A stretch of DNA of 64,000 bases, taken from assembly GCF_016134045.1 (NCBI RefSeq), contig NZ_CP065915.1:186001-250000 (forward strand), given 5' to 3'. The translations under genes and the position numbers were made by a program. How positions within the stretch are numbered: the stretch's first letter is position 1; each line of letters begins with the position of its first letter. Under the pieces are notes generated by a model. It was given only the letters and a program-made list of their open reading frames with translations, was not told the DNA's origin and did no database searches. Below are positions 27,144-34,823 of the stretch, one piece after another. Origin of the DNA: Pelagovum pacificum (GTDB lineage Bacteria; Pseudomonadota; Alphaproteobacteria; Rhodobacterales; Rhodobacteraceae).

Positions 27144-28129
27144 GTCCGCCGGGAGGCGCTCGGCTGCGCCGTCGCCCCGCCCGCCGTCCCGTCGAGCGCC
27201 GTCTCCAGCTGGCCGAACCGGTCGGGTGCGGGCAGCCCGAGGCGCAGCCAGCGCTTGGAATAGGGGAATAGGCGGGACCAGACATGCCCCTCCGCCAGTC
27301 GCTCCTGCATCGCGGCCGCGTCGCCGACGTCGTAAAGCCGAAACAGTGTCGTGCCGCCGACCAGCGCCGCCCCCTGTCCGGACATCAGCCGATCCAGCCG
27401 CGCCGAATCCCGCGTCAGCCGCGCACGCGTCGCCTCTGCCCAGGCCCGGTCCTCGAGCGCCTGCGCCCCGATCCGCAGCGCGGGACCGGCCACAGCCCAG
27501 GGGCCGAGCAGCTCCGCCAGCGGCCCAAGAGTCTCCGCATGGCCGATCGCGAAGCCGAGCCGCAGCCCGGCGAGGCCCCAGAACTTGCCGAAGCTCTTCA
27601 GCACGATTGGTCCCGGTCGCGCCGTGCGGGCGGTCTGCGTTGCCTCGGGCGTGACGTCGCAAAAGCTCTCGTCGACTACGGTAAAGCCGTCGTCCGGGCC
27701 GAACTCGTGCAGCCGTCCGTCGGGATTGTTCGGATGGACAACGACCCGGACCGGTGCGGGCGCGTCTTGGTCTCGGACCTCTCGCCCGGCCGCGCGGAAG
27801 GCCGCGGCATGTTCGTTGTAGGTCGGGCCGGGGATATGCACGGCGCCCGGTGGCGCGATGGCGGGCAATCGCGCGATCAGGGCCGACGCACCGGGCGCGG
27901 CGATGATATCCGCCCCCTCCGGCACCCCCCAGAAGGCGCGTGCCGCGCGGGTCAGGCGGTCGCTCGCGCCGCTGTCGGGCAGGGCCGTCCAGTCGTTCGA
28001 GGTCAGCCCCTCCACCGGGTAGGGCACCGGGTTGATACCGGTGGACAGATCAAGCCAGCCCTCCCGCGTGCCGCCCCACCGCGCGATGGCGGCGTCGAGT
28101 CCGCCGCCGTGGTCGCGCACGTCGCTCAT
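27140..28129 (-). CDS. cobC: Threonine-phosphate decarboxylase / aminotransferase CobC
   Basis: A 329-residue PLP enzyme of aminotransferase class I/II, supplying the aminopropanol phosphate of B12. [45 protein letters not shown] and VVDESFCDV are typical, and the PLP lysine is in [17 protein letters not shown]. It overlaps both neighbours (ATGA at each end). The last 16 or so codons lie within a copy of a palindromic repeat, so the C-terminal tail looks like captured repeat DNA rather than family sequence. Confidence 0.94.
   Translation of the reverse strand: MSDVRDHGGGLDAAIARWGGTREGWLDLSTGINPVPYPVEGLTSNDWTALPDSGASDRLTRAARAFWGVPEGADIIAAPGASALIARLPAIAPPGAVHIPGPTYNEHAAAFRAAGREVRDQDAPAPVRVVVHPNNPDGRLHEFGPDDGFTVVDESFCDVTPEATQTARTARPGPIVLKSFGKFWGLAGLRLGFAIGHAETLGPLAELLGPWAVAGPALRIGAQALEDRAWAEATRARLTRDSARLDRLMSGQGAALVGGTTLFRLYDVGDAAAMQERLAEGHVWSRLFPYSKRWLRLGLPAPDRFGQLETALDGTAGGATAQPSASRRT
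27151..27191. repeat. Palindromic repeat family C, copy 2, inside the cobC 3' end
   Basis: The stretch GCTCGGCTGCGCCGTCGCCC followed by GCCCGCCGTCCCG almost matches 59749-59783, differing at one or two bases. It encodes the cobC C-terminal tail on the minus strand and ends a few bases before the cobD start. Confidence 0.65.
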
Positions 28130-28491
28130 TCCGGCAGCGGCGGGTGGCGGGTGACGAAGTGCCCCTTCACGCCCTGCGGCCAGTCGCGATAAGGCACCCG
28201 GCCGGTGTCGGAGTCCGAATGCATCCGGGCGTAGTCGAGGATCGCATGCGCCGCCTCCTCCGTCGGCTCGAAGCGGCCCAGCGTGTAGCAGAGCTTGCCC
28301 GCCGCCTGCACCGCGACGTTGCAGCCGTGGTCACAGCCCATCAGGCAGGAAACACGACGCAGGCGCACGTCCGGTCCTTCCGGCGCGGCGCCCTCGATCA
28401 GCTCGGCCAGCATCTCGCCGTGCGTCCGGCCGAGAGAGGCGTCCCAGTCCTCTCGCTTGCAGGTGTCGCAGATGGTGATCCAGGTGGTCAT
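28126..28491 (-). CDS. DUF1636 cysteine-rich protein of the cobalamin operon
   Basis: A 121-residue protein starting MTTWITICDTCKREDWD. Cys8 and Cys11 form one CxxC pair and SCLMGCDHGCNVAV carries three more Cys, as in the thioredoxin-like [2Fe-2S] ferredoxin fold of DUF1636. The family is regularly found with B12 genes, where it may serve in redox or metal delivery, but its role is not established. It heads the operon; its stop overlaps the cobC start. ATG 28491 was chosen because the family begins there. Confidence 0.85.
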   Translation of the reverse strand: MTTWITICDTCKREDWDASLGRTHGEMLAELIEGAAPEGPDVRLRRVSCLMGCDHGCNVAVQAAGKLCYTLGRFEPTEEAAHAILDYARMHSDSDTGRVPYRDWPQGVKGHFVTRHPPLPE

Positions 28492-28693
28492 CCGGCCTCC
28501 GGTGCGTCTCGTTGCCGACGCTTGAAGCGGATCACGTCGCCGGGAACAAGGGCGCGTTTTTCCGCTGACGCCGAACGCCGGTAACCTTCCGTTAGGAATT
28601 CGGGCGCAGACATGACCTGCCGGGCGACTTGCCACGGCGGACTTCACCACGGGGGCAGTTTTTCGGAGGGCCGGTCATGCCGGGCAAGAGACG

Positions 28694-29056
28694 ATGCGCG
28701 TGCTGATCGTCGAGGACAGCCGCCCACTTGGCCGCTTGTGGCAACGCCACCTCCAGCGCTCCGGGCTGGAGGTCGAGCTGCGCCACGATGCGCGCCGCGC
28801 GATCGAGGCGATCTCTCACCAGCCGTGGGACGTGATCGTGCTCGACCTCGTGCTCGGGGGCAGCAGTGCGCTCGCCGTCGCCGATTACGCAGAGATCCGG
28901 CGCCCCGAAGCGAAAGTGATCGTGGTGACCAACACCCGCTTCTTCGCCGACGGCTCGATCTTCGGGCTCAGCGCGAACGCCTGCGCCTTCCTGCGTAGTG
29001 GTATCCCGCCCGAGGACCTCACCGAAGTGGTTCGCCATCACGGACGGGTCGCCTGA
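28694..29056 (+). CDS. Single-domain response regulator
   Basis: A 120-residue receiver domain without an output domain. It starts MRVLIVEDSRPLGRLWQRHL; the acidic pocket is Glu7/Asp8, the phospho-acceptor is Asp51 (VIVLDLVLGG), and the switch Thr/Ser is Thr79 (VVVTNTRFF). The usual Lys of the fifth strand appears replaced by Arg101 (AFLRSGIPP), which may alter phosphorylation chemistry. No histidine kinase is adjacent. It is divergent from the DUF1636-cobC-cobD operon (202 bp between starts) and converges on a secreted protein gene. Confidence 0.88.
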   Translation: MRVLIVEDSRPLGRLWQRHLQRSGLEVELRHDARRAIEAISHQPWDVIVLDLVLGGSSALAVADYAEIRRPEAKVIVVTNTRFFADGSIFGLSANACAFLRSGIPPEDLTEVVRHHGRVA

Positions 29057-29060
29057 CCGG

Positions 29061-29606
29061 TCAGGGACAGCGGCCGAAGATGGCCACCGGCCAGCCTGCC
29101 CGGGCGAGCACGAGGATGTCAGGAGAGGGCCGGAATACCGCGGTCGAGCCGCGCCAGGCGCCCGACTGCAGCGTCGACAGGGCAAGCATGTCGGTCAGCG
29201 GGCGCTCCTCGATCCTCAGATAGGCCTGCACCTGCTCGGTCGGGGTGGAATAGATGTAGGTGTGGCCGCCGGCGTAATCGTAGCGCGTCTGAAGCGCACC
29301 GTCCTGCCGCGACAGGGTAAAGCTCAGCGGATCGTTCAGGGTGAATGTGATCGCGTGATCGGCGCAGACGCGCGCGACCACGTCCTCGGGCAGTGCACCA
29401 CCGTCGGAGATCGGGTCCGCCGGAAACCACGTGCCCTCCGCCGAGGACAGAATCTCGATCTGCAGCGCGGCGATCTCCTCGGGCGCTCCGCCGGCGGCGA
29501 AGTTGAACGCCTCGGTGGCCGCGGTGAACTGCTTGTCCAGACCCTGTGCGGACAGCTGGCCGCCGGTGACGGCCAGCAACAAAACGGCAATAAATCGGAT
29601 CGTCAT
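29061..29606 (-). CDS. Secreted hypothetical protein (181 aa)
   Basis: A 181-residue protein with an N-terminal signal peptide (MTIRFIAVLLLAVTGGQLSA, cut near residue 20). The mature part has VCADHAITFTLNDPLSFTL and a C-terminal SPDILVLARAGWPVAIFGRCP, with two Cys that could form a disulfide. I do not recognise the family; similar proteins seem restricted to Rhodobacterales. The start at 29606 is well supported by AAGGAG five bases upstream, but that site is partly buried in a perfect hairpin. Confidence 0.75.
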   Translation of the reverse strand: MTIRFIAVLLLAVTGGQLSAQGLDKQFTAATEAFNFAAGGAPEEIAALQIEILSSAEGTWFPADPISDGGALPEDVVARVCADHAITFTLNDPLSFTLSRQDGALQTRYDYAGGHTYIYSTPTEQVQAYLRIEERPLTDMLALSTLQSGAWRGSTAVFRPSPDILVLARAGWPVAIFGRCP

Positions 29607-29613
29607 GGAAACT

Positions 29614-29637
29614 CCTTCACTCTAATGTGAGTGAAGG
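29614..29637 (-). promoter_or_regulatory. Hairpin overlapping a Shine-Dalgarno site
   Basis: Perfect 9-bp inverted repeat CCTTCACTC/GAGTGAAGG with a 6-nt loop. On the minus strand its 3' arm contains AAGG of the AAGGAG ribosome site (29617-29612) for the secreted protein starting at 29606. It could block translation, or mark the end of the upstream gene's transcript, or be a protein operator. Confidence 0.5.
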
Positions 29638-29668
29638 GTCCCAAACCGATCACCTTAGGTCAACGCCC

Positions 29669-30640
29669 TCAGCCCCGCCCGTGCGGCGCTTCGAAGTCGA
29701 GGTCGGGTCCGATCGGAATGATCCGGTGCGGGTTCACCGTCTCGTGGCTGTAATGGTAGTGCCGCCGGATGTGATCGAAGTTCACCGTCTCCGCGACGCC
29801 CGGCCACTGGTACAGCTCGCGGGTGTAGCCCCAGAGGTTCGGGTAATCGACGATCCGCCGACGGTTGCACTTGAAGTGCCCGTGGTAGACCTGATCGAAC
29901 CGCACCAGCGTGGTGAAGAGCCGCCAGTCGGCCTCCGTCAGACGGTCGCCCATCAGGTAGCGGTTCTCGCCGAGCCGGTCCTCGATCCAGTCGAGGCTTT
30001 CGAACAGCGGCCAGACGGCGGCCTCGTAGGCCTCCTGCGTGGCGGCGAAGCCGGACTTGTAAACGCCGTTGTTCACCGTGTCGTAGATGCGCTCGTTCAC
30101 TGGCTCGATCGCCTCGCGAAGGTCCTCGGGCCAGAAGCGTTCATGGTTGCCGGTGATCTCGTCGAAGGCGCTGTCGAACATGCGGATGATCTCGGCGCTC
30201 TCGTTGCTGACGATCGTCTCGCGCTCCTTGTCCCAGAGGACAGGGACGGTGACGCGGGCGGTCACGTCCGGATCGGCCTTCACGTAGAGCTGGTGCAGGT
30301 AGTCGAGACCATAGAGGTCGTCGCCCGTCGCACCGGGATAGTCGGACGACAGGCTCCACCCCTTGTCCAGCATGTCGGGATGCACGACTGACACGCCGAT
30401 ATGCGGGGCGAGGCCCTTGAGCTGTCGGAAAATCAGCGCCCGATGCGCCCACGGGCAGGCGTAGGACACGTAGAGGTGGTAGCGCCCCGACTCGGCCTTG
30501 AAGCCGCCCTCGCCGCTCGGCCCGGCAGAGCCGTCCGCCGTGACCCAGTTGCGGAAGGTCGTCGCCTGCCGCTTGAAACTGCCGTCTTCCGAGGCGCCGA
30601 TGCTGCCGTCTTGCCATTTGCCGTCAACGAGCTGGCCCAT
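29669..30640 (-). CDS. Glutathionyl-hydroquinone reductase (Xi-class GST, YqjG/ECM4-like)
   Basis: A 323-residue GST-fold protein starting MGQLVDGKWQDG. The active site YVSYACPWAHRALIFR has the catalytic Cys-Pro-Trp of Xi-class enzymes, which remove glutathione from glutathionyl-hydroquinones. The long insert and C-terminal helical domain (YLMGDRLTEADWRLFTTLVRFD, CNRRRIVDYPNLWGYTREL) are characteristic. Start ATG 30640 follows TAGGGAGATCGGC. It is monocistronic and divergent from the cob operon leader. Confidence 0.93.
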   Translation of the reverse strand: MGQLVDGKWQDGSIGASEDGSFKRQATTFRNWVTADGSAGPSGEGGFKAESGRYHLYVSYACPWAHRALIFRQLKGLAPHIGVSVVHPDMLDKGWSLSSDYPGATGDDLYGLDYLHQLYVKADPDVTARVTVPVLWDKERETIVSNESAEIIRMFDSAFDEITGNHERFWPEDLREAIEPVNERIYDTVNNGVYKSGFAATQEAYEAAVWPLFESLDWIEDRLGENRYLMGDRLTEADWRLFTTLVRFDQVYHGHFKCNRRRIVDYPNLWGYTRELYQWPGVAETVNFDHIRRHYHYSHETVNPHRIIPIGPDLDFEAPHGRG

Positions 30641-30948
30641 GCCGATCTCCCTAAATTCTGTGTCACTGGTTGAGCTAGTCTGATCGCCGGTGCACGCAAA
30701 GGCAGAGTTCCGCACGTCAGGCTCGGCATATGCGCACGGCGGCCGGTCGTCGCCGCGCGCCGCAAACCGCCGCTTTTGCGTTTGCGCCCCCCGGGCGGGG
30801 GGCCTATCAGGGGCTCGTGACGAAGTCCCGAAACGGGACCGGAAAGGTGGCACCAAGAGGTCGACCCATATCGGGGACCACGCGGCGCATCGTCCTGAAG
30901 GGCCACGCCTGGCTCCGGTCCCCCCGTATATCCGTGGAGGAGCCTCCC
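30641..30948 (+). promoter_or_regulatory. Long GC-rich leader upstream of the cbiX-cobM operon
   Basis: This 308-bp gap contains promoters for the divergent GST gene and the cob operon plus a structured leader. Visible hairpins are GTCCCG-AAA-CGGGAC (about 30824-30838), a CCCCCCG/CGGGGGG stem near 30787-30802, and a possible GTGG/CCAC closing stem. I looked for the cobalamin-riboswitch core and B12 box here and did not find them. No coding region seen. Confidence 0.45.
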
Positions 30949-31164
30949 ATGCGTATCCTGATTCCCCTCATGACCCTGCTCGCGCAGCCCGCACTGGCTC
31001 ATCCCGGCCACATCGCGGAAGTCGCCGGACATGGACACTGGATCGCGCTGGGGGCCATCGGACTCGCCGCTGTCGTCGGGGCGCTCGGCGCCCGCAAACG
31101 CGCCAAGGAAAAAGCCGAAACGGCACCGGACCAGGAGGCGGACGCCGAGCCGTCCGCAGCATGA
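30949..31164 (+). CDS. Small exported membrane protein of the cob operon (DUF6732-like)
   Basis: A 71-residue protein: signal-like N-terminus (MRILIPLMTLLAQPALA), then HPGHIAEVAGHGHW, a single hydrophobic helix (IALGAIGLAAVVGALG) and a charged cytoplasmic tail. The mature N-terminus starts with His-Pro-Gly-His, which could bind a metal, as in HupE. A GGAGGAG ribosome site precedes the ATG. Its stop overlaps the cbiX start (ATGA), so it is the first gene of the cobalamin operon. The DUF name is from memory of similar proteins and is tentative. Confidence 0.75.
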   Translation: MRILIPLMTLLAQPALAHPGHIAEVAGHGHWIALGAIGLAAVVGALGARKRAKEKAETAPDQEADAEPSAA

Positions 31165-32285
31165 AGACCGGGGTCCTGATCTGCGGGCACGGCTCTCGCT
31201 CGCAATCCGCCGTCGACGAGTTCTCCACGCTGGCCGAGCAACTTCCGCCGCTGCTGCCGTCCGACTGGCTGGTCGATTACGGCTACCTCGAATTCGCCAA
31301 CCCGGTGCTGCGCGACGGTCTCGACCGGCTGCGCGACGCCGGCTGCGACCGCATCTTCGGCGTGCCGGGAATGCTCTTCGCCGCGATGCACGCCAAGAAC
31401 GACATCCCCACCGTGCTGTCGACCTACGCTGCGCAGAACGGGATCGAGGTCATGTATGGCCGCGAGCTCGGCGTCGATCCGAAGATGATCGCCGCCGCCG
31501 CCGCCCGGATCGAGGAAGCGCTCGAGGGCAAGGATGACGTGCCGCGCCACGAGACCTGTCTCGTCGTGATCGGGCGCGGGGCTTCGGACCCGGACGCCAA
31601 CGGCAACGTCGCCAAGGTCGCCCGGATGCTGCACGAGGGCCTTGGTTTCGGCTGGTGCGAGGTCGGCTATTCCGGCGTCACTTTCCCGCTGGTCGAACCC
31701 TGCCTGAACCACGTGACGAAGCTCGGCTACAAGCGCGTCGTCGTGTTCCCGTGGTTCCTGTTCTCGGGCATCCTGATCGACCGCATCTACGGCTTCACCG
31801 ATCAGGTCGCCGCCGCGAACCCGGACATCGAGTTCATCAAGGCCGGCTACCTGGGCAGCCACCCCAAGGTGCTTGAGACCTTCGCCGAACGCGCGATCGA
31901 GATGGACGGCGAAGTGCCGCCGCCGAACTGCGCGATGTGCAAGTACCGCACGCAGGTGCTCGGCTTCGAAGCGGAGGTCGGCGCGCCGCAGGAAAGCCAC
32001 CACCACCACGTCGAGGGGCAGGGCGCGTCCGCGCCGGGATCCAACGTGGCGGATTGCAAATTGTGCTCCGATTTCTGCACCGGAGAGTGCAGGCTTGATA
32101 TGGGCGACCACCATCATCACCACGACCATGCGCATGACCATGGCCATTCCCACGATCACGGCCACGACCACGCGCACGGCCATCACCACCATCATGACCA
32201 CGATCATCATCACCACCATCACGCGCCCTATCCCCATGCGGACCACCCCCACGGTCCCGAGAGCGCGCGAAAGAAGCGTCCGTGA
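31161..32285 (+). CDS. cbiX: Sirohydrochlorin chelatase CbiX, long form with Cys- and His-rich tail
   Basis: A 374-residue type II chelatase. The chelatase core (about 1-250) starts MKTGVLICGHGSRSQSAVDEF and includes VPGMLFAAMHAKNDIP and VIGRGASDPDANG, with two CbiX repeats. A CAMC pair (257-260) and CKLCSDFCTGEC (299-310) could hold an Fe-S cluster, as in long CbiX proteins. Residues from about 313 to 365 are extremely His/Asp-rich, suggesting cobalt or nickel storage. It overlaps the small exported protein upstream and cobH downstream (TGATG). Confidence 0.92.
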   Translation: MKTGVLICGHGSRSQSAVDEFSTLAEQLPPLLPSDWLVDYGYLEFANPVLRDGLDRLRDAGCDRIFGVPGMLFAAMHAKNDIPTVLSTYAAQNGIEVMYGRELGVDPKMIAAAAARIEEALEGKDDVPRHETCLVVIGRGASDPDANGNVAKVARMLHEGLGFGWCEVGYSGVTFPLVEPCLNHVTKLGYKRVVVFPWFLFSGILIDRIYGFTDQVAAANPDIEFIKAGYLGSHPKVLETFAERAIEMDGEVPPPNCAMCKYRTQVLGFEAEVGAPQESHHHHVEGQGASAPGSNVADCKLCSDFCTGECRLDMGDHHHHHDHAHDHGHSHDHGHDHAHGHHHHHDHDHHHHHHAPYPHADHPHGPESARKKRP

Positions 32286-32926
32286 TGCGACCCTACCTGC
32301 GTGATCCGGCGGCCATTTACGACGAGAGCTTTGCAACCGTCCGGCGGGAGGCGCGCCTCGACCGGTTTCCGGCCGCGATGGAGCCCGTCGTCGTCCGCCT
32401 GATCCATGCGTGCGGCATGATCGAGATCGCCGACCGCCTCGCGTTCTCGCCCGCGGCTGCCGAAACCGGCGGCCTCGCGCTCGCTGCGGGGGCCCCGGTG
32501 CTCTGCGATTGCGAAATGGTCGGCGCTGGCATCACCCGCCGCCTGCTTCCTGCGGAGAACGACGTGGTCGTCACGCTCAACGATCCGTCGGTGGCGGACA
32601 TGGCCAAAGACCTCGGCACCACCCGCTCCGCCGCCGCGGTGGAGCTGTGGGAGGATCGCATCGAAGGCGCCGTCGTCGCCGTAGGCAACGCGCCGACGGC
32701 TCTGTTCCACCTGCTCGAAAAGCTAGACGCGGGCTGGCCGCGTCCATCCGTGATCCTCGGCTTCCCGGTCGGCTTCGTTGGTGCGGCGGAAAGCAAGGCG
32801 GAGCTCGCCGCCAATCCGCGCGGCAGCGACTTCATCGCCCTCAAGGGGCGGCGCGGTGGCTCTGCCATGGCCTCGGCCGCCGTCAACGCACTGGCGCTCG
32901 GCGCCTCACGAAAGGCCCTGCAATGA
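32285..32926 (+). CDS. cobH: Precorrin-8X methylmutase
   Basis: A 213-residue CobH/CbiC enzyme that moves the C11 methyl group to C12, giving hydrogenobyrinic acid. RLIHACGM holds the catalytic His41; VLCDCEMVGAGITRR, TRSAAAVELW, VAVGNAPTALFHLLE and GFPVGFVGAAESKAEL are all family hallmarks. Start ATG 32285 overlaps the cbiX stop (TGATG); a GTG one codon earlier is possible. Its stop overlaps cobL. Confidence 0.96.
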   Translation: MRPYLRDPAAIYDESFATVRREARLDRFPAAMEPVVVRLIHACGMIEIADRLAFSPAAAETGGLALAAGAPVLCDCEMVGAGITRRLLPAENDVVVTLNDPSVADMAKDLGTTRSAAAVELWEDRIEGAVVAVGNAPTALFHLLEKLDAGWPRPSVILGFPVGFVGAAESKAELAANPRGSDFIALKGRRGGSAMASAAVNALALGASRKALQ

Positions 32927-34125
32927 GTGACCCCTGGCTTCACGTCGTCGGGATTGGCGAGGACGGCATCGCCGGCCTCCAGCCCGCGACCCGCGCCGTC
33001 GTCGAGGCGGCGGACGTCATCCTCGGCGGGGACCGGCACCACGACCTTTCCGCAAATGTCACGGCCGAGCGCATCGCGTGGCCGTCGCCGTTCGACGCGA
33101 TGATCGACACGATCCGTGGTCTGAAGGGCCGCCGCGCCGTCGTTCTGGTTACAGGCGACCCGCTCTGGTTCTCCGTCGGCGCGCGGATCGGGCGCGCCAT
33201 CGACCCGTCCGAAATTGTCTATCACCCGCAGCTGTCCGCGTTCCAGCTCGCCGCCGCCCGCATGGGGTGGAGCCTTGCCGATGTCGAGACACTGACCGTT
33301 CACGGCCGCCCGGTCGAGCAGATGATCGCCTTCATCCAGCCCGACCAGAAATGTCTTATTCTGACAACGGGCGCTGAAACGCCAGCGAAGATCGCGTCGT
33401 TCTTGACGAAGCGCGGCTTCGGCAAGTCGACAATGACCGTTCTCGCCGCGATGGGCGGCGACCGCGAGCAGCGCTTCGACGGCATCGCCGAGGACTGGTC
33501 GCACGAGGTTCCTGACTTCAATACGCTCGCGGTCGAATGTATCGCCGCGCCCGACGCCGCCCTGGTCCCCCGCGTGCCAGGTCTGGCCGACGAGCTCTTC
33601 CGCTCCGACGGCACGATGACCAAGCAGGAGGTCCGCGCGGCCACCGTCGCCAAGCTGATGCCGATGCGGGGTGCGCTGCTCTGGGACATCGGCACCGGCT
33701 GTGGCTCCGTCGCGATCGAATGGATGCGCGCCGCCCGTTATGCCCGCGCCGTCGGGATCGAGCCTCGCGCCGACCGTCGCGCGATGGCGGCGGAGAATGC
33801 GCTCGCCCTAGGCACGCCCCGGCTCGAAGTGGTCGAGGGCGAAGCGCCCGCCGCACTCGACGGTCTCGACCCGCCCGACGCCGTGTTCATCGGCGGCGGC
33901 CTGTCGGACGAAGTCTTCGCTGCGGCCTGGGACGCACTGCGCCCCCTCGGGCGGCTGGTGGCGAACGCGGTGACGCTTGAAAGCGAGGCCGAGCTTATCC
34001 GGTTGCACAAGGCGCACGGGGGCCAGCTCGTGAAACTGCAAATTCACAGGGCCGAACCGATCGGCGACATGACCGGCTGGCGTCCGTCGATGCCGGTCAC
34101 GCAGTGGAGCCTCGTGAAACGATGA
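32923..34125 (+). CDS. cobL: Precorrin-6Y C5,15-methyltransferase (CbiE-CbiT fusion)
   Basis: A 400-residue bifunctional enzyme methylating C5 and C15 and decarboxylating the C12 acetate. The N-terminal CbiE-type tetrapyrrole methylase (1-about 205) has VVGIGEDGIAGL, VLVTGDPLWFSVGARI and YHPQLSAFQLAAARMGW. The C-terminal CbiT domain (about 220-400) has RAATVAKLMPMRGALLWDIGTGCGSVAIEW and FIGGGLSDEVFAAAW. ATGA overlaps at both ends couple it to cobH and cobI. Confidence 0.96.
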   Translation: MSDPWLHVVGIGEDGIAGLQPATRAVVEAADVILGGDRHHDLSANVTAERIAWPSPFDAMIDTIRGLKGRRAVVLVTGDPLWFSVGARIGRAIDPSEIVYHPQLSAFQLAAARMGWSLADVETLTVHGRPVEQMIAFIQPDQKCLILTTGAETPAKIASFLTKRGFGKSTMTVLAAMGGDREQRFDGIAEDWSHEVPDFNTLAVECIAAPDAALVPRVPGLADELFRSDGTMTKQEVRAATVAKLMPMRGALLWDIGTGCGSVAIEWMRAARYARAVGIEPRADRRAMAAENALALGTPRLEVVEGEAPAALDGLDPPDAVFIGGGLSDEVFAAAWDALRPLGRLVANAVTLESEAELIRLHKAHGGQLVKLQIHRAEPIGDMTGWRPSMPVTQWSLVKR

Positions 34126-34823
34126 CCGGCACCCTCCACGGTGTCGGCGTCGGGCCCGGCGCGCCGGATCTGCTGACCCTCCGCGCCGCCCGCCTGATCG
34201 AAGGAGCGTCGGTCATCGCCTACCCGGTGGCACCCGGTCTCGACTCCTTCGCACGCCGCATCGTTGCCGAACTGGTCCCCGCCGGCACGGAAGAGATCGC
34301 CTTTCCGGTTCCCATGACGGTCGACCGTGGCCCCGCGCAGGCGGCCTACGATCAAGGTGCGGATCTGATCGCCGCGCGGCTCGATGCCGGTCGGGACGTG
34401 GTCTGTCTCTGCGAAGGCGACCCGTTCTTCTACGGCTCCTTCATGTACCTGCACGCCCGTCTGTCCGAACGTTACCACGTCGAAGTCGTGCCCGGCGTGA
34501 CCTCCCTGACCGCCTGTGCCGCCCGAAGCGGGCGTCCGCTTGTCGCCCGCAACGAGCGGCTGGTCGTGCTGCCCGGCCCCTTGCCCGACGATCAGCTCGA
34601 GGCCCGCATGGCCGAGGCGGAGACGGTGGCGATCCTCAAGGTCGGCCGCCACCTTACCCGTATACGCGACACGCTGGCCCGGATCGGTCTGCTCGACCGC
34701 GCGATCTATGTCGAACGCGCGACCCTCGCCGAAGAGCGCGTCCTGCCGCTGGCCGAGGTCGGCGACAGCGCCCCCTATTTCTCCATGATCCTCGTGACGA
34801 AGGGAGCGGACCCATGGCTGTGA
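34122..34823 (+). CDS. cobI: Precorrin-2 C20-methyltransferase
   Basis: A 233-residue SAM-dependent methylase. It starts MTGTLHGVGVGPGAPDLLTLRAARLI (VGVGPGAPDLLTL is the SAM loop) and has CEGDPFFYGSFMYLHARL, VVPGVTSLTACAARSG and AILKVGRHL. These fit CobI/CbiL, which produces precorrin-3A (or the cobalt form). It overlaps cobL by four bases and the cbiG-cobJ fusion by ten. Confidence 0.95.
   Translation: MTGTLHGVGVGPGAPDLLTLRAARLIEGASVIAYPVAPGLDSFARRIVAELVPAGTEEIAFPVPMTVDRGPAQAAYDQGADLIAARLDAGRDVVCLCEGDPFFYGSFMYLHARLSERYHVEVVPGVTSLTACAARSGRPLVARNERLVVLPGPLPDDQLEARMAEAETVAILKVGRHLTRIRDTLARIGLLDRAIYVERATLAEERVLPLAEVGDSAPYFSMILVTKGADPWL

Noticed and set aside
28492..28693. A second cobalamin riboswitch upstream of the DUF1636-cobC-cobD operon.
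   Set aside because: One stretch (CTGCCCCCG) recalls part of the aptamer, but the B12 box and the GCCACTG and GGGAAGG pieces are absent in order.
30800..30930. A ZTP-type riboswitch suggested by GGGCTCGTGACG and ACGCCTGGCTCCGG.
   Set aside because: Conserved core positions and spacing do not match, and the downstream genes are for B12 and not for folate or purine synthesis.
30690..31160. A longer cbiX product or a separate gene starting near 30690.
   Set aside because: The codons upstream of 31161 in that frame are Arg/Pro-rich shadow sequence; the family start and an ATGA overlap mark 31161 as the start.
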